From an uncultured Clostridia bacterium (lineage in GTDB: Bacteria; Bacillota; Clostridia; Oscillospirales; Oscillospiraceae): a stretch of 5,763 nucleotides of DNA. Where the stretch lies: positions 1 to 5,763 of the forward strand of contig CAMEIK010000085.1 of NCBI GenBank assembly GCA_945918315.1, in the 5' to 3' direction. Both the position numbers and the translations under genes were made by a program. The notes under the pieces were generated by a model, which saw only the letters and a list, made by a program, of their open reading frames with translations, did no database searches and had not been told where the DNA came from. Of this stretch, positions 1 to 4,112 are shown in pieces; the first letter of the stretch is position 1; the number at the start of each line of letters is the position of its first letter.

Positions 1-22
1 TCGAATCCCTCATCCTCTGCCA
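1..22 (+). tRNA. 3' end of a tRNA gene (probably tRNA-Trp), cut by the window start
   Basis: The first 22 bases fit the last part of a tRNA: T-loop residues from T55, a 3' T-stem strand CCCTC (7-11), a 3' acceptor strand ATCCTCT (12-18), discriminator G (19) and an encoded CCA (20-22). The acceptor strand implies an A1-U72 pair. A1-U72 with G73 is the usual bacterial tRNA-Trp combination, so Trp is the best guess, but the anticodon lies outside the window. A perfect terminator follows at 32-65, and an integrase remnant sits about 120 bases downstream. This suggests that the tRNA 3' end served as an attachment site. No second copy of this end is seen in the window. Confidence 0.85.
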
Positions 23-31
23 TTAGATTCA

Positions 32-65
32 CCCTGGATTCTTCCGAATCCAGGGGTTTCTTTTT
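32..65 (+). terminator. Rho-independent terminator of the tRNA gene
   Basis: A perfect 10-bp stem, CCCTGGATTC (32-41) with GAATCCAGGG (46-55), closes a TTCC tetraloop and is followed by GTTTCTTTTT. It lies 10 bases after the tRNA CCA and would end tRNA transcription before the integrase remnant. Confidence 0.9.
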
Positions 66-85
66 ACTTTTCTCCGCTTTTGAGG

Positions 86-101
86 TTCAGAATGTTCTGA
101 A
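86..101. repeat. 16-bp palindrome between tRNA and integrase remnant
   Basis: TTCAGAA (86-92) and TTCTGAA (95-101) are a perfect 7+7 inverted repeat around TG. No U-run follows on either strand, so it is more like a protein-binding site than a terminator. Its place between the tRNA 3' end and the end of the integrase remnant would suit an integrase or excisionase site. That role is inferred from position only. Confidence 0.4.
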
Positions 102-119
102 TTTTAAAGGCAGATTTTT

Positions 120-142
120 GTTTTCCCTTACGTTTTCCCTTA
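120..142. repeat. Tandem 11-bp direct repeats, possible integrase arm-type sites
   Basis: GTTTTCCCTTA occurs at 120-130 and again at 132-142, a 12-bp period. The second copy overlaps the stop codon of the integrase remnant. Short direct repeats beside int genes are the usual arm-binding sites of tyrosine recombinases such as those of Tn916 and lambda. That is the likeliest meaning, but binding is not shown by sequence. Confidence 0.4.
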
Positions 143-415
143 TCTGCTTACGGACTTGATAAAGGCCTGCATCCGGTCTGCACTGTCTTTCTTCATCTTT
201 TCGGTCACATGACCGTACACATCAAGGGTAAAAGCGGCAGTTGAGAGACCCAAATTCTCCTGGACAGTCTTCACATCGTCACCGGATTTGAGGGAAACAA
301 CGGCATAAGAGTGGCGCAGATCGTGAAATCTCACGGTAGGCATCCCCAGTTCACAGACCACCAATTTGAAGGCCCGGTACAATGCCCGGGGTGTGACGCG
401 TGTACCGAACTTTAC
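140..415 (-). pseudogene. Tyrosine recombinase/integrase, C-terminal remnant
   Basis: The minus-strand frame encodes the C-terminal catalytic end of a phage/ICE-type tyrosine integrase: HDLRHSYAV (the HxxR box), a GDDVKTVQENLG helix, and TLDVYGHV with the nucleophile tyrosine, ending IKSVSR and TAA at 140-142. An intact integrase has roughly 350-400 residues, and only about 90 recognisable ones remain. The open frame has a TTG at 380-382 but no good ribosome binding site. It runs up to a stop at 464-466, and family likeness fades near 410-420. The usual LGH motif reads LGL (codon CTC), so the box III His is also lost. Domain loss plus a changed catalytic residue make this a dead gene left by a tRNA-targeted element. 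Confidence 0.85.
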
Positions 416-474
416 ATTAATTTTTTCTGCTGCCCTATCTTTTTCTACACTTACAGCGTTATACTACAGAATAC

Positions 475-562
475 CTGCATATAGAAGCTGTAAATATGTG
501 CAGATTCCCTGTTTAGACGATTGATTTTCTGCATATAATCTGATATATTAATGTGCAGAAAG
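475..562. promoter_or_regulatory. Repeated CTGCATAT/TGTGCAGA motifs around the fic promoter
   Basis: CTGCATATA occurs at 475-483 and again at 529-537, where it overlaps the likely -10. ATGTGCAGA, a one-base-longer relative of its reverse complement, occurs at 496-504 and 551-559. Four related copies in about 90 bases upstream of the Fic gene look like operators. The Fic protein's own C-terminal winged helix is a candidate binder, by inference only. The rest of 416-572 shows no gene. Confidence 0.35.
512..539 (+). promoter_or_regulatory. Probable promoter of the Fic gene
   Basis: A perfect -10 hexamer TATAAT (534-539) lies 33 bases before the ATG. The best -35 at normal distance is TTTAGA (512-517, 16-bp spacer), four of six matches to consensus. 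Transcription would start near 546, giving a short leader with the Shine-Dalgarno sequence AGAGGTG at 561-567. Confidence 0.5.
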
Positions 563-572
563 AGGTGTTAAT

Positions 573-1619
573 ATGCATAAGTTTGACTATTCTTTTTTGA
601 ACAATGGTTTGCTTCCTGCTGGACTTGTAAATTTAACTGCCAGTATTGCTGCTCTGAAAACAATGGCAGGTGTTCGAAAAGAAGAGCATCTACAGGTATT
701 CACAGAATTGGAAGCTGTAGCCAGAGTTCAATCCATCAAAAGTTCCAATGCGATTGAAGGCATTGTCACCAGCGACGAGCGTATCGCCGCGATTGTCAAT
801 CAAAACAGCGCTCCGCTGAACCACAACGAAGCAGAGATTGCCGGTTACAGAGATGCACTGAATGAAATCCATCAGGGACATGCATATATTGATCTTCGGG
901 AGCGGGATATCCTGCGCCTTCACGAAATGATGATGTCTCTGGCTGGCTATGAGTATGGCGGGCAGTATAAGACAGATGATAATGTGATTCTGGAAGTGGA
1001 TGCTGATGGCAACCGGCGCGTGCGCTTCCGCCCGACTCCTGCTGCTGAGACAAAGCAGGCTATGGAGCAACTGGAGTTGGCATACATGGAAGCAAAAAGT
1101 GACGCGGCAATCAATCAGCTTCTTCTGATTCCGTGTGTTATTTTGGATTTTCTGTGCATTCATCCATTCCGGGATGGCAATGGCAGAATGTCCCGGCTCT
1201 TATCACTGCTTCTGTTGTACAAAAACGGATATGATGCAGGAAAATATGTGTCCTTCGAAGAGCAGATCAACAACTACAAGGCATATTATTACGAAGCGTT
1301 ACGGCAATCTTCCACAGGTTGGGAAACAAACGAAAATGACTATTTCCCCTTTATGGAAAATTTCCTATCTACACTCTACATGTGCTATAAAGAACTCGAT
1401 AAACGTTTTGCGGTGGTTCATGGCAAAAAAGTAACCAAGAAAGCAAGAATTGAGGCAACTGTACTGAATAGCCTGACTCCGGTCTCTAAATCTGACATCT
1501 GCCATATTCTCCCGGATGTTAGTCCTACAACTGTGGAAGCTGTTCTGGGTGCAATGGTCAAAGCAGGTACAATCCGAAAAATCGGTCAGGGACGTGCCTC
1601 CAGATATATTGCAAGCTGA
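573..1619 (+). CDS. Class II Fic family protein with C-terminal winged helix
   Basis: This is a 348-residue cytoplasmic Fic protein. Fic enzymes usually transfer AMP from ATP to a hydroxyl of a target protein. The full catalytic motif HPFRDGNGRMSR spans residues 197-208, with catalytic H197, the D201 metal ligand and the phosphate-binding GNGR. An N-terminal inhibitory motif S58-xxx-E62-G63 (SNAIEG) places it in class II, where the helix glutamate R-clamps the active site and holds the enzyme off, so no separate antitoxin is needed. The flap that docks targets is probably near residues 130-142. Residues about 285-348 look like a winged helix (SKSDICHIL... TTVEAVLGAMVKAGTI). AGAGGTG sits 5 bases before the ATG. 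It lies alone, downstream of the integrase remnant, in AT-richer DNA than the genes to its right, which suggests transfer. The target is unknown. AMPylation is the default guess, and a self-regulating toxin or regulator role is possible. Confidence 0.93.
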   Translation: MHKFDYSFLNNGLLPAGLVNLTASIAALKTMAGVRKEEHLQVFTELEAVARVQSIKSSNAIEGIVTSDERIAAIVNQNSAPLNHNEAEIAGYRDALNEIHQGHAYIDLRERDILRLHEMMMSLAGYEYGGQYKTDDNVILEVDADGNRRVRFRPTPAAETKQAMEQLELAYMEAKSDAAINQLLLIPCVILDFLCIHPFRDGNGRMSRLLSLLLLYKNGYDAGKYVSFEEQINNYKAYYYEALRQSSTGWETNENDYFPFMENFLSTLYMCYKELDKRFAVVHGKKVTKKARIEATVLNSLTPVSKSDICHILPDVSPTTVEAVLGAMVKAGTIRKIGQGRASRYIAS

Positions 1620-1833
1620 TGGAGATCTCACATGCAAAAGAACATGAAACTAAAATTAGGGCAACACCGCACAAACGCGTCTGCGGATCTCAGCGGATCT
1701 TTTGCACCGGTTCCGCAGGGGCTGTCTCACTAAGAAGTCTCTTTGTCCGAATAAACAAAAACACTGTCATCGCGAACCAGTGTCAACACCCCCCGTCCCT
1801 CTTGACCCATGTTTATGAAAAAGGAGCCTTTTT
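1620..1833. other. Non-coding, repeat-like stretch between the island and the chromosome backbone
   Basis: No convincing gene lies here. A 72-codon open frame starting at 1619 has no ribosome binding site and no recognisable protein character. The stretch holds a direct repeat GCGGATCT (1683-1690 and 1693-1700) inside a 7-bp inverted repeat (CTGCGGA 1681-1687, TCCGCAG 1712-1718). It also has motifs that resemble ends of IS or dispersed repeats (GGGCAACACCGCACAAAC from 1660; GGGGCTGTCTCACTAAG from 1718). It is probably the scar of older insertions at the right edge of the island. No transposase fragment is visible. Confidence 0.45.
1761..1783. repeat. Partial dispersed repeat with ACACTG/CAGTGT inverted ends
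   Basis: ACACTG (1761-1766) and CAGTGT (1778-1783) flank TCATCGCGAAC. The run CTGTCATCGCGAACCAGTG resembles the 'GTCATTGCGAACCAGTG' type of intergenic repeat that I recall as common in Oscillospiraceae genomes. Here only one half seems to be present. The family link is from memory and not checked. Confidence 0.4.
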
Positions 1834-2358
1834 ATGACCCGGGAGATTGCTTCCACCGCCGCCGGACAGGTCCGGGGGACCCTCAACGGCCAGCTTGCTC
1901 TGCCCTTTGCCGGGGAGAAGCTGGGCCTGGGCACCTACGGCAAAAACGGCTGCGGCATCATTGCCCTGTATAACGCTCTCCAGCTTCTGGGCCGCCCCCG
2001 GCCCCTGGGGGAAATCGGCGCTGACCTTGTCCGGCGGCACCGGCTTCTCTTCGGCGGTTTGGGGGGCATCGGCCCCCGATGCATTGCCGCTTTTTTTCGG
2101 GAACAGGGAATTGCCTGCGCGGGCAGCTTTTCCTGCCGTCGCCTGACGGAAAGCTGCGGTCAGGGAGCCGTTCTTGTCTTTACTGTCATGAACGCCCGGC
2201 ACCCCTTCCGGGGCTTTCACACCATGGCTGCCCGGAAGGACCGGGAAGGCTTCACCGTGTACAATGTGGGCCCCTATGATTCCGGAAGCCGCCGGTGCGC
2301 TTCTCTCCGGGAGGCCTTTCCCGGCGGCGTCTTCATCCGGGGCTTCCGGGTGGGATAG
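1834..2358 (+). CDS. Small papain/C39-like cysteine-peptidase-fold protein, function unknown
   Basis: This is a 174-residue protein with no signal peptide or membrane segment, so probably cytoplasmic. The pattern YGKNGCGIIALYNAL (residues 35-49) is a typical nucleophile helix of papain-fold families such as C39, with C40. FHTMAA gives H129, and FTVYNVGPYD gives N144 after a beta strand, completing a Cys-His-Asn order at the spacing expected for a small single-domain C39-like protein. Shine-Dalgarno AAGGAG (1821-1826) stands 7 bases before the ATG. Its high third-position GC matches lexA and the transporter genes, not the Fic gene. It converges on the ferritin-like gene with 3 bases between stops. 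Seven further cysteines (83, 95, 101, 108, 155 among them) are unusual for its size. The fold is inferred from motifs. It may be a peptidase, an amidase or an inactive relative, and I do not recognise a named family. Confidence 0.75.
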   Translation: MTREIASTAAGQVRGTLNGQLALPFAGEKLGLGTYGKNGCGIIALYNALQLLGRPRPLGEIGADLVRRHRLLFGGLGGIGPRCIAAFFREQGIACAGSFSCRRLTESCGQGAVLVFTVMNARHPFRGFHTMAARKDREGFTVYNVGPYDSGSRRCASLREAFPGGVFIRGFRVG

Positions 2359-2361
2359 GCG

Positions 2362-2808
2362 CTACCGGCCCTCCTCCCTGCCCAGGAGCAGCAGAAGCCG
2401 CTCCATCTGGGCCCCCTGCCGGTCCGCCATCCGCTGGAACACCGGGCCGTATTCCGGGTCCGGGGTCATCCCCGCGTAGTTCCGGTAGGCCTCCCTGCAC
2501 CGCTGCAGCCCCAGGGGCAGCGCCCGGGCAAGGGGCAGCCGCCCCGCCGCAGGCACCGCCTGGGGCGGACGCAGGGAGGCCTGGCGCATCATGGCCCGCA
2601 GACAGGCGGCGTTGTCCCCTTCTCCCTCCCCCAGGGCAAGGAGCAGTTCCCGCCGCCACCCGGAGGCGGACTGGGCCAAACGGCGGTATTCCGCCGAAGC
2701 TTCCATAGCGGCAAGGAGCCAGGGCCGGAGCAGTTCCCGGCCTTGATTTTTCTGAGCCGTCACCCGCTGCCACACCTGCCGCTCCCGAGACACATCCAGA
2801 TTCCCCAT
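2362..2808 (-). CDS. Ferritin-like helical-bundle protein lacking the usual metal ligands
   Basis: This 148-residue, almost wholly helical protein has the look of the ferritin-like proteins of Oscillospiraceae: an N-terminal VWQRV (residues 12-16), a helix with EASAEYRRLAQ (37-47), a second with EGEGDNAACLRAMM (61-74), and a C-terminal DPEYGPVFQRMADRQGAQMERLLLLLG (117-143). In metal-binding relatives helices 2 and 4 carry ExxH motifs. Here the His positions appear to be Asn66 and Gln134, so a di-iron site is unlikely. Two ATGs compete: the upstream one (2814) is only 1 base from AAGGAG, while the one at 2808 lies 7 bases from it, so I use 2808. It is convergent with the C39-like gene and divergent from lexA. 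The fold assignment is from pattern memory and the role is unknown. Confidence 0.72.
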   Translation of the reverse strand: MGNLDVSRERQVWQRVTAQKNQGRELLRPWLLAAMEASAEYRRLAQSASGWRRELLLALGEGEGDNAACLRAMMRQASLRPPQAVPAAGRLPLARALPLGLQRCREAYRNYAGMTPDPEYGPVFQRMADRQGAQMERLLLLLGREEGR

Positions 2809-2841
2809 AGGCATTCTCCTTTCCTTTTATGACTGTATTCC

Positions 2842-2875
2842 AGTATAGCCCTCTCCCGCGGAAAATGTTCCCCGG
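2842..2875 (-). promoter_or_regulatory. Likely promoter and palindromic operator of the ferritin-like gene
   Basis: On the minus strand TATACT (2847-2842) is a good -10 about 34 bases before the ATG. No clear -35 stands at 16-18 bases. Instead that region holds a 20-bp imperfect palindrome (2856-2875, 16 of 20 positions symmetric, core GGAAnATnTTCC). A symmetric site between the hexamers is where a repressor or MerR-like activator would bind. The regulator is unknown. One half (GGAACAT) resembles a half of the Gram-positive LexA box CGAACnnnnGTTCG, but the other half does not. Confidence 0.45.
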
Positions 2876-2953
2876 CTATTGGCCCGCAAACCGGAACGGG
2901 CAAAAAACTGCCGAAAAAAACTCCCCGGGGGGCTTTTCTTTTTCGTTCATATG

Positions 2954-2962
2954 TGCTATTAT
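2954..2962 (+). promoter_or_regulatory. Extended -10 promoter element of lexA
   Basis: TGTGCTATTAT ends in TATTAT (2957-2962) preceded by TG plus one base, an extended -10. The -35 region (near 2934-2939, TTTTCT) is poor, as such promoters allow. The start would be near 2969, about 45 bases before the lexA ATG. I find no GAAC-4-GTTC LexA box overlapping it. Confidence 0.5.
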
Positions 2963-3013
2963 ATAAAAAATCAGCACAGCCCGCCTTCGGGGCTGGTGAA
3001 CGGAGCGATCGAT

Positions 3014-3589
3014 ATGCCAAGAACCAGTGACAAAGCCGAATTGATCATGAATTATGTCAACCAGTTCGTGCAGGAAAACGGCTACTCCCCCTCCGTCCGG
3101 GAGATTGGGGAGGCAGTGGGTCTGCGCTCCACGGCCTCGGTCAGCTATCACCTGCGGAACCTGCAGGAGAAGGGGGCCCTCCGCTCCCCCGGCGTCAAGG
3201 GCCGCAAGCGTGCCCTCATCACCATGACCCGGCCCGGAGAAATTCCGGTGGTTGGCGTGGTCACGGCGGGGCTTCCCATTCTGGCAGTGGAAAACCGGGA
3301 GGGCAGCATGCCCTGGAAGGACCCGGACTGCTTTGCCCTGCGGGTCCGGGGCGAGAGCATGATCGGCGCAGGCATTCTGGACGGGGACAAGGTCATTGTC
3401 CGCCCCCAGCCCACCGCCGATGACGGACAGATCGTGGTAGCCCGCCTGGGTGACGAGGCCACGGTGAAGCGGCTCCGCCGCCGCCACGGGGAAATCTGGC
3501 TCCTGCCGGAAAACGACGCCTTCTCCCCTATCGACGGCACCGAGGCAGAGATCATCGGCATTGTGAAGGCCGTCGTCCGGGAATATTAA
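3014..3589 (+). CDS. lexA: LexA repressor, SOS response regulator with self-cleaving protease domain
   Basis: This is a full-length LexA (191 residues, family usually about 200). It represses DNA-damage genes as a dimer and cuts itself when RecA filaments form on single-stranded DNA. The N-terminal winged helix covers about 1-65, with SVREIGEAVGLRSTASVSYHL (27-47) as the recognition region. The scissile bond is A85-G86 in VVTAGLP. Catalytic S115 lies in RVRGESMIGAGILDGD and catalytic K152 in DEATVKRL, so cleavage should work. The frame is open 45 codons further up, but ATG 3014 has CGGAG 8 bases before it and starts the standard MPRTSDKAELIMNYV N-terminus. It is divergent from the ferritin-like gene and seems monocistronic, since repeats and a separate strong promoter follow. 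Autoregulation is expected from the family, but no canonical box is evident. Confidence 0.96.
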   Translation: MPRTSDKAELIMNYVNQFVQENGYSPSVREIGEAVGLRSTASVSYHLRNLQEKGALRSPGVKGRKRALITMTRPGEIPVVGVVTAGLPILAVENREGSMPWKDPDCFALRVRGESMIGAGILDGDKVIVRPQPTADDGQIVVARLGDEATVKRLRRRHGEIWLLPENDAFSPIDGTEAEIIGIVKAVVREY

Positions 3590-3607
3590 TCCTTTTTGTT
3601 TTGAAGC

Positions 3608-3620
3608 ATCCCGAAGGGAT
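3608..3620 (+). terminator. Weak hairpin after lexA, doubtful terminator
   Basis: ATCCC (3608-3612) and GGGAT (3616-3620) form a 5-bp stem with a GAA loop 19 bases after the lexA stop. The following TCCTTAATTG is only a poor U-tract. It may end lexA transcription weakly. No better terminator candidate stands before the next promoter. Confidence 0.3.
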
Positions 3621-3626
3621 TCCTTA

Positions 3627-3657
3627 ATTGTCAATTATTCATTGTCAATTGTCAATT
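3627..3657. repeat. Three copies of ATTGTCAATT
   Basis: ATTGTCAATT occurs at 3627-3636, 3641-3650 and 3648-3657, the last two overlapping by three bases. Such strings are frequent between genes of many Clostridia, as I recall, and probably carry no gene-specific function. They fill the gap between lexA and the T-box promoter. Confidence 0.6.
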
Positions 3658-3667
3658 CATTTCAAAA

Positions 3668-3684
3668 TTCCGCCCTGGGCGGAA
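3668..3684. repeat. 17-bp perfect palindrome just upstream of the T-box promoter
   Basis: TTCCGCCC and GGGCGGAA are perfectly inverted around one T, ending 8 bases before the -35. Read as RNA it folds to a 7-bp stem with a CUG loop. A short U-run (AAUUUUG) follows only on the minus strand, where no gene needs it. It may be an operator or part of a dispersed repeat that includes the ATTGTCAATT copies. Confidence 0.45.
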
Positions 3685-3692
3685 AAAAGTGC

Positions 3693-3721
3693 TTGACAAA
3701 CGGACACCTTTGGTGTATAAC
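3693..3721 (+). promoter_or_regulatory. Strong sigma-A-type promoter of the T-box/trpXY operon
   Basis: A perfect -35 TTGACA (3693-3698) and a -10 TATAAC (3716-3721, five of six) are 17 bases apart. Transcription should start near 3728, giving a leader of about 385 bases before trpX. The spacer contains an inverted repeat ACACC-TTT-GGTGT (3704-3716). A strong constitutive promoter fits a gene controlled mainly by attenuation. Confidence 0.85.
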
Positions 3722-3740
3722 AGGCATAACATAGCATAAA

Positions 3741-4010
3741 CCATGGACGCGGAAGTAAAGCTGCAAGCGCATCCACAGAGAGTCCCGCAGAGCTGAGAGC
3801 GGGGCGAAAAGCGGAGCAGCAAATGGGCCGCCGAGGGCAGAGGGAACGGGAATTCTCCTCAGTATCTTCTGACGCAATGCCAGCGTTAACGGGCAAGCGG
3901 CGTGTTGGCGCTGTCATGAGGCGGTCGGAGTATCTCCGGCAAGCAAGGTGGTACCGCAGAAATTGTATTTCTGTCCTTGCTCCCCTGAATGGGGGAGCAA
4001 GGACTTTTTT
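3741..4010 (+). promoter_or_regulatory. T-box riboswitch, specifier UGG (tryptophan)
   Basis: This leader senses uncharged tRNA and lets transcription continue when it binds. Stem I: GCGG (3749-3752) pairs with CCGC (3828-3831), and GCTGC (3760-3764) pairs with GCAGC (3816-3820). Between them is the specifier loop, with the AGTA S-turn strand (3754-3757) facing AAATGGG (3821-3827). The codon in the expected place, followed by a purine, is TGG (3824-3826), Trp. Above lie AGAGAG (3777-3782) and the distal hairpin CCCGC/GCGGG with loop AGAGCTGAGA. A stem III hairpin CGGAG/CTCCG (3926-3938) precedes the T-box AAGGTGGTACCGC (3945-3957). In the antiterminator AGCAAGG (3942-3948) pairs with CCTTGCT (3975-3981), CAGAAA (3957-3962) pairs with TTTCTG (3968-3973), and the bulge UGGU (3949-3952) receives the tRNA NCCA end. 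Off-by-one readings of the specifier (AUG, GGG) are less likely given the Trp-type transporter downstream. Confidence 0.95.
3973..4010 (+). terminator. T-box attenuator terminator
   Basis: A perfect 13-bp stem, GTCCTTGCTCCCC (3973-3985) with its complement at 3992-4004, has a 6-base loop and is followed by six Ts (4005-4010). Its 5' strand (3973-3981) is also the 3' strand of the antiterminator, so the two folds exclude each other. With charged tRNA it should stop transcription about 100 bases before trpX. Confidence 0.95.
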
Positions 4011-4031
4011 ATTTGGAAAGGACGTGTTCTT

Positions 4032-4064
4032 ATGAGACAGCCGGGAAAACGATGGCGTGGCTGA
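4032..4064 (+). CDS. Possible 10-codon leader peptide with one Trp codon (speculative)
   Basis: ATG 4032 opens a short frame, MRQPGKRWRG, ending in TGA at 4062-4064. AAAGGA (4017-4022) lies 9 bases upstream, a usable ribosome binding site just after the T-box terminator. The TGG codon is the third from the end. Codon and stop lie in a potential hairpin: GATGG (4051-4055) with CCATC (4076-4080), enclosing GTGGC (4057-4061) with GCCGC (4066-4070) and a TGAA loop. This resembles the B. subtilis anti-TRAP operon, where a T-box is followed by a Trp-rich leader peptide. One Trp codon in ten could well be chance. Confidence 0.3.
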   Translation: MRQPGKRWRG

Positions 4065-4112
4065 AGCCGCTTTCACCATCCGAACCATTTTTAAATAAAA
4101 GGAGTTATTCTT

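Noticed and set aside
1802..1817. TTGACC as a -35 for the C39-like gene
   Set aside because: A 17-base spacer would put the -10 inside the ribosome binding site, and no -10-like hexamer is there.
1619..1837. 72-codon plus-strand frame whose ATG overlaps the Fic stop
   Set aside because: It has no ribosome binding site, no recognisable protein character, runs through repeat-like DNA and ends inside the start of the next gene.
2295..2708. Pro/Ala/Gly-rich 137-codon plus-strand frame
   Set aside because: It overlaps the C39-like gene and runs antisense to the ferritin-like gene; its composition is typical of a GC-rich shadow.
2914..2945. A-run/CTCCCCGGGGGG/T-run string that looks like a terminator
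   Set aside because: The G/C part leaves almost no loop, the stem needs a bulge, and no gene on either strand ends here. It is more likely part of the lexA promoter region.
2879..3013. 45-codon upstream extension of lexA
   Set aside because: It would include the promoter region and has no ribosome binding site. ATG 3014 gives the standard LexA N-terminus with a proper spacing.
2876..3634. 252-codon minus-strand frame opposite lexA
   Set aside because: It is a shadow of lexA. The plus strand has every LexA catalytic residue.
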